Source of the DNA: a virus
Reading direction: 5' to 3' (one strand)
DNA: 29,341 bases
IMG/VR virus record: IMGVR_UViG_3300043449_001450
Coordinates: 1-29,341 of that record
Shown here: positions 7,030 through 15,106 of the stretch, piece after piece
Position numbering within the stretch: position 1 is the first letter of the stretch
Layout: every line of letters starts with the position of its first letter
Notes under the pieces: generated by a model
The model's database searches: none
The model's input: the letters and a program-made list of their open reading frames with translations, nothing else
Told to the model about the DNA's origin: nothing
Made by a program: the position numbers and the translations under genes

Positions 7030-8901
7030 TTATCTCAATTCTCTCAAGTCGAATGTACGGATACCATCAACTGTAATTCTACCATAGAAACGGTTGTTAA
7101 CCATTTTCTTAGCGTATCTTGTCATGATACCTTTGATAGGTGTAAAGTTGAATGGGTTATACATTGTAGGAGTTAATTGTAGAGGTACATACGGTGCGTA
7201 GATGTAACCTGTGTCTAACAATGATGTTCCTTTGTGCCCGATTAACACTTGGTTAGGTGGGAAGTAAGGGTCACGGTAAACTTGGTAACGACCTGATAAT
7301 GTACCAACTCTTTCAATACCCATGTTGTATTGGTCTTGCTCAGGAGACGCGTTAGATACGTGGAAGTATTCTAAATCATCAAAAATCGCAGATACCTCAG
7401 AAGATACAACAATCCAGTTAGCTCCACCTCTTAAAGTAGATTTGTGGATTTGTGCTGACAATTGGTTGATTGCCGTAATCAACGTTTGGTTCCAGTCTTT
7501 TTGTGTATACGCAGTAGTTGCGTTGATTCTTCTCCATCCGTTGTAATCCCAACGTAAGTTCCAAGCCGCACCTTTTCTAAGGTCTCTTAAGATTTCACGG
7601 TCGATTTCAGCCGCAACTTGCTCAGATAATAAAGCCGTTAATTCAGCTTCAGCATCGATGTTGTGGAATGCCGCTACGTCTTGAGCCAATTCAGGTGACC
7701 ATTGTGCTCTTAATTTTCTTTCAGTTACAGAAACTGTTACAGACTCAAGGTCGAAAGAAACCTCACCGATTTTGTCTTCGAATTCAAGTTCTTTGTAACG
7801 TCTGAATACTGCAGTAATATCTTGGTTAGCCAATGTTCCGATTGTACTTCCTGTATAACCATCTAAAGATGTTGCATTACAGTTAGCACATACAGGACAA
7901 GAAAGGTCAACTTCTAAATAGATACAACCTTCTGGATTACAGATGTTATTGTAATAACCACCGTTACCATCTGCAGGGAAGTTAGCTTGTGCTCTATTAG
8001 ATAGACCTGATACGATACCTTGACCATATTGTTGAGTAACAACTCTAAACAATAATGATTTAGAATTACTATTGTCATCAAATAAAGGTGAACATGGTGA
8101 ATCTGCATCTAAGAAATCATTTGTAGTAAATAATCTTAAATCAGCTAAGAAAGATTCAGTATCATATTCGTTTCCATCAGGACCGATTAATTTACCGTTA
8201 CCAACATTAGCAAAACCACACATTTTAACGATTACTTTTCTAACGTTTTGTCCGTCATAAGCTCCGTCAGCATCTTTTAAGTTAGAACCATCCCAAACTT
8301 GTGCAACAGTGTCAACAGTAATTGCAGACCACTGACCTTTAGAATAGTCAAACAATCCTGGAGGGTCTAATTGACCTTCGTTACCTTCGTAGAATAAATC
8401 ATAAAGACTTTTCTTATAAGTAGGATTGTAAGTACCTGTTCCAGTAGTATAACCTTGACCAGCTTTTGCTTCGTCAGCAGTTAAACCATCTACCGCACCT
8501 ACAGGTCCATAATGTTCTCCTGAACCACCTTCGTAAGTGGTAAAGTCGTAATCACCGTTGTTATAACCTTGGATTTTAGGTACGAAGTAGAACAATTTAC
8601 CGATAGGTAAGTTCATAGCTTGTACAGATACGATATCGTTAGCTAATAATTTAGAGAATACACGTCTAACGATTGGGAAAACTACAGTTTCGAATGAACC
8701 TGATGAACCGTCAGAAGTTGCCTCATTGATTAGGAAAGACGCTTGGTTCTCATATAACTGAGCCACGTTCTCTTTTAAGTGTCCTCTTAGACCCTCTAGG
8801 AATCCTAATCTATCCCATTTGTTAATTGTATCTTCTTTGATAACTTTAAGGTGTTTCAAACCGATGTTACCAACAAGACCTGATTCTAATAATGCTCCCA
8901 T
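7030..8901 (-). CDS. 23: T4-type major capsid protein (gp23-like), 623 aa
   Basis: T4 gp23 features are clear. SFLINE60|A61 is the expected prohead-protease cut ((I/L)-x-E|A), followed by VVFPIVRR near residue 73. The conserved segment WSPELAQDVAAFHNIDAEAE spans about 401-420. GRYQVYRDPYF and DTGYIYAPYVPLQLTP lie near the C-terminus. At 623 residues it is about 100 longer than T4 gp23. Much of the extra length sits between residues about 115 and 365, including a Cys cluster (Cys321, 326, 335, 338, 341). The leader is A-rich without a Shine-Dalgarno, and the gene follows the scaffold by 39 bases. It forms the hexamers of the capsid shell. I see no gp24-type vertex gene in the window. Confidence 0.95.
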   Translation of the reverse strand: MGALLESGLVGNIGLKHLKVIKEDTINKWDRLGFLEGLRGHLKENVAQLYENQASFLINEATSDGSSGSFETVVFPIVRRVFSKLLANDIVSVQAMNLPIGKLFYFVPKIQGYNNGDYDFTTYEGGSGEHYGPVGAVDGLTADEAKAGQGYTTGTGTYNPTYKKSLYDLFYEGNEGQLDPPGLFDYSKGQWSAITVDTVAQVWDGSNLKDADGAYDGQNVRKVIVKMCGFANVGNGKLIGPDGNEYDTESFLADLRLFTTNDFLDADSPCSPLFDDNSNSKSLLFRVVTQQYGQGIVSGLSNRAQANFPADGNGGYYNNICNPEGCIYLEVDLSCPVCANCNATSLDGYTGSTIGTLANQDITAVFRRYKELEFEDKIGEVSFDLESVTVSVTERKLRAQWSPELAQDVAAFHNIDAEAELTALLSEQVAAEIDREILRDLRKGAAWNLRWDYNGWRRINATTAYTQKDWNQTLITAINQLSAQIHKSTLRGGANWIVVSSEVSAIFDDLEYFHVSNASPEQDQYNMGIERVGTLSGRYQVYRDPYFPPNQVLIGHKGTSLLDTGYIYAPYVPLQLTPTMYNPFNFTPIKGIMTRYAKKMVNNRFYGRITVDGIRTFDLRELR

Positions 8902-8940
8902 TTTTTTGGTTTTTTATTTTTGTTTGTTTATTTTATTTAT

Positions 8941-10638
8941 TTATCTTAATTTTGACATTAAGTCTTTCATTCTTAAAAACTGAGGATTTTCATACGTTTT
9001 AGATTCAATTAAATTAACTGCTGAACCTGTTGACGGTGCTCTTTCGATTGTACGTTCAAAAGATTCGTTAATTGATTGATTTTTATCCGTTGATAATTCG
9101 TCTTTAATAGAATGATATAAGTTCTTAGATTCTTTAATAGTTTCTACAGAATCAAATCTTCTTAATATATTAATTTTTTCTTGTTTAGAAGTTGAGTGTT
9201 CAGTAAACAAACGTGTAGCATATGCCAAGTTTGAGTTAAATACCGCAACCTCATTTAATTTATTTCTGAAGATATTTAAAGCTTTTCTGTATTCTTCATT
9301 TTTTTCTCTAAGAATTTGTACTTCTCTAGCGTTAGTACTTTCAAATGTAAGGTTTCTATTAGGAGTGATTCCTTTTCTAAGTCCTCTACCTGATTTTGAA
9401 CCGTTACCATAAGTACGTGCCGCTTCTTTTGTTTCTACTTTTTTAGGATTTACTCTAAATTCGCCATCCATTTGACCGTTGTCTTTTTTAGCGTCGAATT
9501 TAGAAGCTTTTTTAGCACTTCCAAAACCAATACCTCTACCACCATGTTTTTGTTTTTTAGTTGGTAAATCTTGGTTAGGTTTATTGTCATAACTAAATTT
9601 AGGTTTACCCATTCCCATACCTACTGCTTTACGAGCTTTTTTCTTTGCCTCACTAAGTTCTTCACCTCTACGATTGTTGAATCTAACTTCTTTATAGTCT
9701 TCTTCTTCATCTTCATCATCATATCCAGATAAATCATCCCAATCACTTGTGTCCAAACCTCGGTCACTTGCAAATCTCATTTGGTCGTCAAATTCACTAC
9801 CATATTCATCTAATTCAGAATATTCCGATAATTGGTCAACACCTGCGTCACCCATCATAGAGTCATCACCTAATTCAAGCTCATAAATGATACCATCTTC
9901 ATCTTCGTATAGAGAATCTTCATCTTCGTATAGAGAATCTTCATCTTCACGTACCGCTTGTTCTGAATAATAACCATCTTCATCTTCGTATAGAGAATCT
10001 TCATCTTCATCTAAACCTCCATATCCCTCAAAATCAGAAGTGTCATCGTCATCATCTCCGAATAATTCTTTAATGATGTCGTCTACATCTTCTTCTTCGT
10101 TCATACCATCATCTAATGATGAATATTCCATTGGTTCTGATAACTTTAATAAGTCTTCATCACTTTCACCTACTATCATATATTCTTTGTTTGTTTCGTT
10201 GTCTTTTAGGTTTATGTTCCCATTAGGGTCTTTTGTTACCACGATTTGGTCTTCAGGTCCTAATAGTTGGAAAACTTTAAGTACTTCAGAACTTGGTTGG
10301 TCTGTAAGGTCGATTGTGTCGTCATCCATATCAACGTCTACCATGTCTTCATCATCCATGTCTTCATCATCCATGTCTTCATCGTCCATTTCCTCGTCGT
10401 CCATGTCTTCGTCACCTAAATCTTCGTTATCTGCATCCATGTCTGCCACTGCAGCCATTTCAGCATCTGGTGCTACAACCTCTTCATCATCTTGTTCTGA
10501 CAGAGATTCTTTTACTAAATCACTGATTTCTTCCTTCATTGTTGAAGCAAGTATTCCTTTTGCATTTTCGGCAACCGCCTCTTCCAAATTTTTCATTTGG
10601 ATGATTGCTTCTTCTACTAATGATTTTTCTTTTGCCAT
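8941..10638 (-). CDS. 22: acidic prohead scaffold/core protein (gp22 position), 565 aa
   Basis: I start at the ATG at 10638 (MAKEKSLVEE); an upstream non-ATG start would cut into the leader. Residues 50-315 are extremely Asp/Glu-rich with repeats such as MDDEDMDDEDM and DEDSLYEDED, while residues 331-440 are Lys/Arg/Gly-rich. Candidate prohead-protease sites are SLSE48|Q and ELSE330|A, which would excise the acidic block. The C-terminal 130 residues are helical and end MKDLMSKLR. Position between protease and capsid genes, acidity and dispensable-looking repeats match T4 gp22, the scaffold that is degraded before DNA packaging. Direct similarity to gp22 is weak by eye, so the assignment rests on context and composition. 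It is much longer than T4 gp22. Confidence 0.75.
   Translation of the reverse strand: MAKEKSLVEEAIIQMKNLEEAVAENAKGILASTMKEEISDLVKESLSEQDDEEVVAPDAEMAAVADMDADNEDLGDEDMDDEEMDDEDMDDEDMDDEDMVDVDMDDDTIDLTDQPSSEVLKVFQLLGPEDQIVVTKDPNGNINLKDNETNKEYMIVGESDEDLLKLSEPMEYSSLDDGMNEEEDVDDIIKELFGDDDDDTSDFEGYGGLDEDEDSLYEDEDGYYSEQAVREDEDSLYEDEDSLYEDEDGIIYELELGDDSMMGDAGVDQLSEYSELDEYGSEFDDQMRFASDRGLDTSDWDDLSGYDDEDEEEDYKEVRFNNRRGEELSEAKKKARKAVGMGMGKPKFSYDNKPNQDLPTKKQKHGGRGIGFGSAKKASKFDAKKDNGQMDGEFRVNPKKVETKEAARTYGNGSKSGRGLRKGITPNRNLTFESTNAREVQILREKNEEYRKALNIFRNKLNEVAVFNSNLAYATRLFTEHSTSKQEKINILRRFDSVETIKESKNLYHSIKDELSTDKNQSINESFERTIERAPSTGSAVNLIESKTYENPQFLRMKDLMSKLR
9894..10009. repeat. acidic-coding repeats in the scaffold gene
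   Basis: The segment CATCTTCGTATAGAGAATCT occurs three times (near 9900, 9921 and 9981) and encodes repeated SLYEDED units on the minus strand. A second, 15-bp Asp/Glu/Met repeat lies around 10330-10400. Confidence 0.75.
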
Positions 10639-10659
10639 TTTGCGTTTTTTATTTTTATA

Positions 10660-10667
10660 ATAAATAT
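10660..10667 (-). promoter_or_regulatory. ATATTTAT motif upstream of the scaffold gene
   Basis: The minus strand reads ATATTTAT 21 bases before the scaffold ATG. A second copy lies at 10726-10733, 87 bases upstream, after the terminator of the preceding unit. A new transcript could therefore begin here for scaffold and capsid. Confidence 0.5.
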
Positions 10668-10751
10668 TACCAATCGTTAAAAAAGTCATATTTTGACTAA
10701 GTCAACAATTGGTTTTTTATATTTGATAAATATTTCCTATTTGTGAAAAAT

Positions 10752-10783
10752 AAAAAAGGAGACTAATTTTAGTCCCCTTTTTT
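10752..10783 (-). terminator. intrinsic terminator upstream of the scaffold gene
   Basis: A hairpin (GGGGACTA/TAGTCTCC with one G-U pair in the minus-strand RNA) is extended by A6/T6 arms. It lies 29 bases after the 69-aa gene and separates the protease unit from the scaffold and capsid unit. Confidence 0.8.
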
Positions 10784-10811
10784 GTATGTTAATTAAATTA
10801 TTGAAATCTAA

Positions 10812-11021
10812 TTAGTCTATCACCTCATCTATTTTGCTTTCAACAATTGCGGTTATTCTCCAATCTTGAGTATAATGTTCAAAGACTTTTGTTACCTTTG
10901 CCTCAACGTCAGTTGGATTATAACCCCTAACTAACTTTTCTTCTTTTTGTTTTTTTACTTTTCCTGAATCTGAATCAACCAAATCTATGGTTACTCTTGC
11001 AATAAAATATTTTTCGTCCAT
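10812..11021 (-). CDS. small protein, possibly DUF4494-like (69 aa)
   Basis: The protein is compact with alternating strands: YFIARVTIDLVDSDSGKVKK, then EEKLVRGYNPTDVEAKVTKV and WRITAIVESKIDEVI. This pattern of a charged hairpin followed by an 'x-TDVEAKV' helix and a closing strand resembles the DUF4494 family of Bacteroidota and their phages, though I hold this loosely. It lies between the gp21 and gp22 equivalents, 10 bases after the protease gene, so it is expressed with head genes. No catalytic motif is visible. Confidence 0.65.
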   Translation of the reverse strand: MDEKYFIARVTIDLVDSDSGKVKKQKEEKLVRGYNPTDVEAKVTKVFEHYTQDWRITAIVESKIDEVID

Positions 11022-11031
11022 AATTAATTAT

Positions 11032-11754
11032 TTAATAACCTAAATAATCGGATAACTTTCTCATTAAGTCAAGTGATTTATTACCTGAAGTACCAACATT
11101 TCTTTCTACAGACATTCTTTTTTCTTCATCTAAGTTTTCCTCAAAATTATTTCTGTCTTCAGGATTTAAGAATAAGTAAGCCCCTGGCGTAGATGGTGAA
11201 GATACTAAGTCAAAACAAATTAATTCAAAATCATCTTGTACTTCATTTTGTTCACCAACCTTTTTAAGTGAACCAACTCCTCTTGATGATATTCCTAAAG
11301 TAACACCTTGTCTTAAGTAATTTGCTGCCATATCACCTTTTGTTGATACTATACCTCTTTCATGGAATCCTGGACTTGTAAGTAATTTTAATTTACCCAT
11401 TAGAACTGGGCCATCCCACCATATATCAGTTATTAAATGTGATACTCTATCTAAATCAATAAGTGAAGATTCAGGGTGATTTAGTTCGGATAAAGAAGTC
11501 CCTTTTTCAATCATCTTTTTATAATTGTCGGCCTCTCTTTTAAGAATTCTTTCAGGATAAATTCTACCATTTCTATTTGGTGTATTATATTTTTGGAGTA
11601 CGGCGTAAAATTCAAATGGTTTTGAGTGGTCCATCTGAACTTTATTTTCCATGATATATTGATTTTGTGTTTCCCTTGGGTTAATAAATCCTGCATCGTA
11701 TTCTATTAAAATACCTTTGCCAGATTGTCCAGGTTTTAAAACTTGTAAATTCAT
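11032..11754 (-). CDS. 21: T4-type prohead core protease (gp21-like), 240 aa
   Basis: The catalytic elements of gp21-family serine proteases are visible: His93 in LSELNHPESS, Ser156/157 in LGISSRGVGS, and an acidic residue in CFDLVSSPSTPGAY. The NRNGRIYP motif (about 61-67), typical of this family, is also present. The enzyme cleaves scaffold and capsid proteins after (I/L)-x-E during head maturation. It lies upstream of the scaffold and capsid genes, as in T4. The N-terminal 40 residues differ from T4 and may be a propeptide. Length is close to T4 gp21. The leader is AATAAAGAA with no Shine-Dalgarno. Confidence 0.92.
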   Translation of the reverse strand: MNLQVLKPGQSGKGILIEYDAGFINPRETQNQYIMENKVQMDHSKPFEFYAVLQKYNTPNRNGRIYPERILKREADNYKKMIEKGTSLSELNHPESSLIDLDRVSHLITDIWWDGPVLMGKLKLLTSPGFHERGIVSTKGDMAANYLRQGVTLGISSRGVGSLKKVGEQNEVQDDFELICFDLVSSPSTPGAYLFLNPEDRNNFEENLDEEKRMSVERNVGTSGNKSLDLMRKLSDYLGY

Positions 11755-11770
11755 TTCTTTATTTTTATTT

Positions 11771-11778
11771 ATAAATAT
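11771..11778 (-). promoter_or_regulatory. ATATTTAT motif upstream of the prohead protease gene
   Basis: The minus strand reads ATATTTAT 16 bases before the protease ATG. It overlaps a palindromic TATTTATAAATA, so a T4-like TATAAATA is also present here in sense orientation. Confidence 0.45.
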
Positions 11779-11792
11779 TGAAGTTATTTAGT

Positions 11793-12239
11793 TTATTCTA
11801 CAAGTTCTTTTCTTTTGGTTAAATAAAAATTAAAATACTTAGATTCTAAAAACCCATTTTGGTAGATATCTTTTGACAGTTTTTTTAAAGTTTCTTTTAA
11901 TGATGTTGATTTAAAATCGAGTTCTTCTTCTTTTAGATATAGATTAACTTCTAAATTTAAAAATGACTTTTTACCCAAAGAGATTCCACTTGAACGTAAA
12001 TCTAAATCAACAATAAATTTATCATCAAATGTTTTTCTATCTAAAGATTCGTGTACCACATGTTTTATTGACCTACTTAGATTTTGTACTATTCTGTTCC
12101 AATTTTCAGAATCTTTTATGGGTTCTACCCAAGTTTGGATGTTTAGATACAATGATTTAAAATTAATTGAGTCTACAGTACCGTATACCACTTTGGCGGT
12201 TTTGAATCCTGTAATTTTTGAGGTTTTCCCCTTTTTCAT
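11793..12239 (-). CDS. hypothetical protein between portal and protease genes (148 aa)
   Basis: It starts with a basic segment (MKKGKTSKITGFKTAKVVYG) and continues with mixed strands and helices, including LNIQTWVEP and FLNLEVNLYLKEEELDF. No signal peptide, membrane segment or catalytic motif is visible, and I do not recognise the family. In T4 the interval between gp20 and gp21 holds the small prohead core genes 67 and 68, so this could be a positional counterpart. Sequence similarity to those is not evident. It is divergent from the bS21 gene. Confidence 0.68.
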   Translation of the reverse strand: MKKGKTSKITGFKTAKVVYGTVDSINFKSLYLNIQTWVEPIKDSENWNRIVQNLSRSIKHVVHESLDRKTFDDKFIVDLDLRSSGISLGKKSFLNLEVNLYLKEEELDFKSTSLKETLKKLSKDIYQNGFLESKYFNFYLTKRKELVE

Positions 12240-12280
12240 TCTTTTCCATAATTTTCACGTTTATTTTTTAAAAAAATAAG

Positions 12281-12288
12281 TATATTTG
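12281..12288 (+). promoter_or_regulatory. Bacteroidota-type -7 box before the bS21 gene
   Basis: TATATTTG is an exact match to the Bacteroidota -7 consensus TAnnTTTG and lies 45 bases before the bS21 ATG. No good TTTG -33 element is seen at the expected distance, so the promoter may be weak or activator-dependent. Confidence 0.55.
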
Positions 12289-12333
12289 TACAAGAAGTCA
12301 AAAAAGACAAATTTTGAGATATATGTATTATAT

Positions 12334-12525
12334 ATGATAATAGTTGTAGTAAAAAATAAATCTATTGAGCAGGCGTTAAAACAGTACAAGAGTAAAGTTA
12401 TTAAAACTCGTCAAATGACAGAATTGAATAATAGGAAAACTTTTGTTAAGCCGTCGGTATTGAGGAGAGCAGAATTGCAGAAAGCCAAATACGTACAAGA
12501 AAATTTTAAATCACAAGATAATTAA
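12334..12525 (+). CDS. rpsU: ribosomal protein bS21 homologue (63 aa)
   Basis: From the ATG at 12334 the product reads MIIVVVKNKSIEQALKQYKS, then TRQMTELNNRKTFVKPSVLR and RAELQKAKYVQE. This matches the bS21 fold and the Bacteroidota-specific pattern F-x-KPSV-x-R...A-x-YVQ. Tyr53 sits where, from memory, Bacteroidota bS21 has the tyrosine that helps hold the 16S anti-Shine-Dalgarno tail. A longer non-ATG start at 12286 would add 16 unrelated residues. The gene lies alone on the plus strand within the minus-strand head cassette, and its stop overlaps that of the convergent gene at 12522. No Shine-Dalgarno is seen. It probably replaces or competes with host bS21 in the 30S subunit. Confidence 0.85.
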   Translation: MIIVVVKNKSIEQALKQYKSKVIKTRQMTELNNRKTFVKPSVLRRAELQKAKYVQENFKSQDN

Positions 12526-13238
12526 AGATTTTCCTTTAATTTCTTTAATTTGAAATAACTGAACTTATCGTACTTTTCTGAAGTTACTCTTTCTACAGTC
12601 TCATTAATTCTGTTTAATGTTTCAGAATCAGAACCTTCTTTTAAATTATCTAATTTAGTTATTACTTCATTTTTAATTTTATTAAAATCTTCTTCTAAAG
12701 GTTTGTCATCCATAGATAGAAAATCCATTAATTCTTTTTTTTCTGATTCGTTAAGAGACTCAACATAATTTTGTATTGTTTTGTTTGCAATACTAACCAT
12801 AGTTGAAATAGGTAATTTTAAATATTCTTTTTGGATAGGTGCTCTTTTCGTTAATGATTCTCTAATTATTTTTTTACTTTTAATTTTAGACTCTATAGTT
12901 AACACATCATTAGAAAATAAATTGTCTATATGTTCATATTCATTTGATGATTTAACCCCACTAACCCATTTTCTTAATTTATTAATCTCGGAAGGTTTAA
13001 TTTTATTGATAGTGTTTTCATATATTCTAATACACTCATTAATATATTCACTTGCGTGTATATCATTTAAACCTTTTTTAGATTTAATTTCATCATACAA
13101 ATAATATATCTGACTAATGTTTTTATTATTTAGTACATTATTTTTAAAATTCTTCAATTCGTACTTAAAAGTTTTGTCCGTATATGATTCGACCAAAATT
13201 TTTTCTATCTTAGATTTTATAACACCAAATTTAACCAT
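12522..13238 (-). CDS. hypothetical charged helical protein after the portal gene (238 aa)
   Basis: I start at the ATG at 13238 (MVKFGVIKSK), preceded by an A-rich leader. A GTG at 13268 would overlap the portal gene. The protein is Lys/Glu/Asn-rich and almost wholly helical, with probable coiled coils near its C-terminus (LNRINETVERVTSEKYDKF). No known motif is seen. Its place directly after the portal and before the protease is that of prohead core proteins in T4-like phages, so a head-assembly role is plausible. Family identity is unknown. Confidence 0.7.
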   Translation of the reverse strand: MVKFGVIKSKIEKILVESYTDKTFKYELKNFKNNVLNNKNISQIYYLYDEIKSKKGLNDIHASEYINECIRIYENTINKIKPSEINKLRKWVSGVKSSNEYEHIDNLFSNDVLTIESKIKSKKIIRESLTKRAPIQKEYLKLPISTMVSIANKTIQNYVESLNESEKKELMDFLSMDDKPLEEDFNKIKNEVITKLDNLKEGSDSETLNRINETVERVTSEKYDKFSYFKLKKLKENL

Positions 13239-13253
13239 TGTTTTGTTTTTAAA

Positions 13254-13261
13254 ATAAATAT
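13254..13261 (-). promoter_or_regulatory. ATATTTAT motif between the portal gene and the 238-aa gene
   Basis: The minus strand reads ATATTTAT 15 bases before the ATG at 13238 and touches the portal stop codon. Confidence 0.4.
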
Positions 13262-15066
13262 CAACCACCTAGAAGTTTATTCAGTTGATTCTCAATTTCA
13301 CCTAAAGAATTTTTAGCTTTAGATAAATCAATAAACGAATCTTCATCAGTTAAAGACTCAGATTCTAATAATATTTTTAGATTATCTCTATTAAATGATT
13401 CAGGTGTTACTCCTGCTTCACCTCCCATATCACCACCTGCTGGAGGTGTTTCTCCACCCGATGGCGGTGGTGGTGGTGCCGCTCCTCCACCCGCAGTATC
13501 ACCTGTGGTTCCTCCACCATATAATTTGTCAATATTGTCAAATAAACCTGTTTTAGTAATTATTGTCGCAGTGTTAGTTAACTCAGCACCAACGGCTTTT
13601 TCAATTCTTTGTTGTTGTAAGTCAAGTTTAATTTCTTCATCTGAAAATCCAAGAATGTGTTTTTTAGCCCAAGATATTGAGGTTGGAGCGATACCTTCAA
13701 TTGCCGTTACCGCATCTTTATACGCCAATAATTTTTCTTTAAATACATCAATTTTTAATAGGTCTGCTTGAGTTGATGGGTTAGTTAAACCTAATGTAAA
13801 ATTATTTAACTCGTCCTCAAATCCTAATAAAAACAAATGAATAATTGCAATTTTATTTAATTCTGCAATCATAGATTTTTGTATTCTATTAATCGTTCTT
13901 GCAAAACGAATATCTTGTAGTGATAAATTTTTACCCTCTCCAACAACCTCCTCAAAACCTAAAAACGCCTTTGGTACACGTAAAGCGGTTAATAATTTTT
14001 TCTGTATATATTCGATATCAGCAATTTCGGCAAGATTTTGAGCCCCTGGTAAAGTATCTATAGGTGACGCTTGTGCAGGGTCCCTAACAGGAATAAAGTA
14101 ATCTTGGTCAACTGCCATTTGATTAAAACGTAAATCAACGTTTCCTGTTTTATCATCAACTACTTGATTTCTTTTAAATTTATTAGCAACTCTTTGTACG
14201 TACGCTTCAACATCTTTATCATCCATGTTACCAACAAAAACTTTAAAAACTCTTCTTTCAGGTGCTCTCGATGTACGATAAATTAACATAGCATCTTCTG
14301 AAAGAAGTAATTGTTTCCAAATACGTCTTGCTTTTTCTAACATAGAAGTACCATAAGGTAGTTTTCTGTCATCACCTAATAATCTAAAATGAGCAATTTC
14401 CCACGAGTTAAACTCCATGTCTTTAACTTTCCATTTAAATCTAAGACCTTTGTTTTCTGCAGGTTCGTCAACATTTTGTCTAGTCGCTTGAGCTGGCATA
14501 CCCCTCTCCAATCTTTCAATTTCAATGTTAGGTAATTGCATACAACCTACAACACCTTTTTCAGAATCTAATTTTAAATAAACAAAGTTATCACCGTACT
14601 TACAAGTATTTCTTGTCCACATAGGTAAATTTGTGTTTACATCTAATACATTGTTAAATAAATCCGCTAATATTCCTTTTATTCTTTTTGATTCAGAATA
14701 TATCTGTAACATATAACCGTTTTGGTCAACTGTTGTTGATTCTTCACCATAAATGTCTAAAGCCGCGGAAATCTCAGGAGTATATTCCATAGATTCGTAA
14801 TCATAAAAAGAAGCTAATCTTGTAGGTTCATAATAAACCGCTTGTGTATAAAGATTACTTTCAATCTTGGTCCATTGACCAGCTAAATACATTGTTTGTT
14901 GAGCCTGTAATAACTCTTTATCGTATTCTTGTTTTGAAGTGGTTTTTAAAAGTTCCTTTCTATCAAATTTATAAGTTGGGTAATCTTGGTTTAATAAAGC
15001 GTTAGGCCCAAAAGCATGGGATAATCTTTGCCAAACCGTGAGTTGATTATTATTGTTGTTTTCCAT
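13261..15066 (-). CDS. 20: T4-type portal vertex protein (gp20-like), 601 aa
   Basis: Family features include YTPEISAALDIYGEESTT (about 94-111), the RNTCKYGDNFVYLKLD segment, LPYGTSMLEKARRIWKQLLLSEDAMLIYR, and RVPKAFLGFEEVVGEGKNLS in the region where T4 gp20 has its conserved stem sequence. The C-terminus is a Pro/Gly-rich linker (PPPPPSGGETPP) followed by an acidic helical tail absent from short relatives. The portal forms the dodecameric ring through which DNA is packaged, and it docks the terminase encoded just upstream. Overall length is near T4 gp20 plus the linker. Confidence 0.93.
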   Translation of the reverse strand: MENNNNNQLTVWQRLSHAFGPNALLNQDYPTYKFDRKELLKTTSKQEYDKELLQAQQTMYLAGQWTKIESNLYTQAVYYEPTRLASFYDYESMEYTPEISAALDIYGEESTTVDQNGYMLQIYSESKRIKGILADLFNNVLDVNTNLPMWTRNTCKYGDNFVYLKLDSEKGVVGCMQLPNIEIERLERGMPAQATRQNVDEPAENKGLRFKWKVKDMEFNSWEIAHFRLLGDDRKLPYGTSMLEKARRIWKQLLLSEDAMLIYRTSRAPERRVFKVFVGNMDDKDVEAYVQRVANKFKRNQVVDDKTGNVDLRFNQMAVDQDYFIPVRDPAQASPIDTLPGAQNLAEIADIEYIQKKLLTALRVPKAFLGFEEVVGEGKNLSLQDIRFARTINRIQKSMIAELNKIAIIHLFLLGFEDELNNFTLGLTNPSTQADLLKIDVFKEKLLAYKDAVTAIEGIAPTSISWAKKHILGFSDEEIKLDLQQQRIEKAVGAELTNTATIITKTGLFDNIDKLYGGGTTGDTAGGGAAPPPPPSGGETPPAGGDMGGEAGVTPESFNRDNLKILLESESLTDEDSFIDLSKAKNSLGEIENQLNKLLGG

Positions 15067-15106
15067 AATTTTAATTTAAATACTAATTGGAATAATTAAA
15101 TAGTTA

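Noticed and set aside
10040-10660. 206-residue Ser-rich frame on the plus strand
   Set aside because: It is the exact antisense of the Asp/Glu repeats of the scaffold gene (GAT/GAA read backwards gives Ser codons), with no leader or promoter.
11764-11780. TATAAATA, the T4 late promoter consensus
   Set aside because: A clear sense copy is seen before the protease gene and another touches the 464-aa gene start. Most head genes lack it, so ATATTTAT is the better shared motif here.
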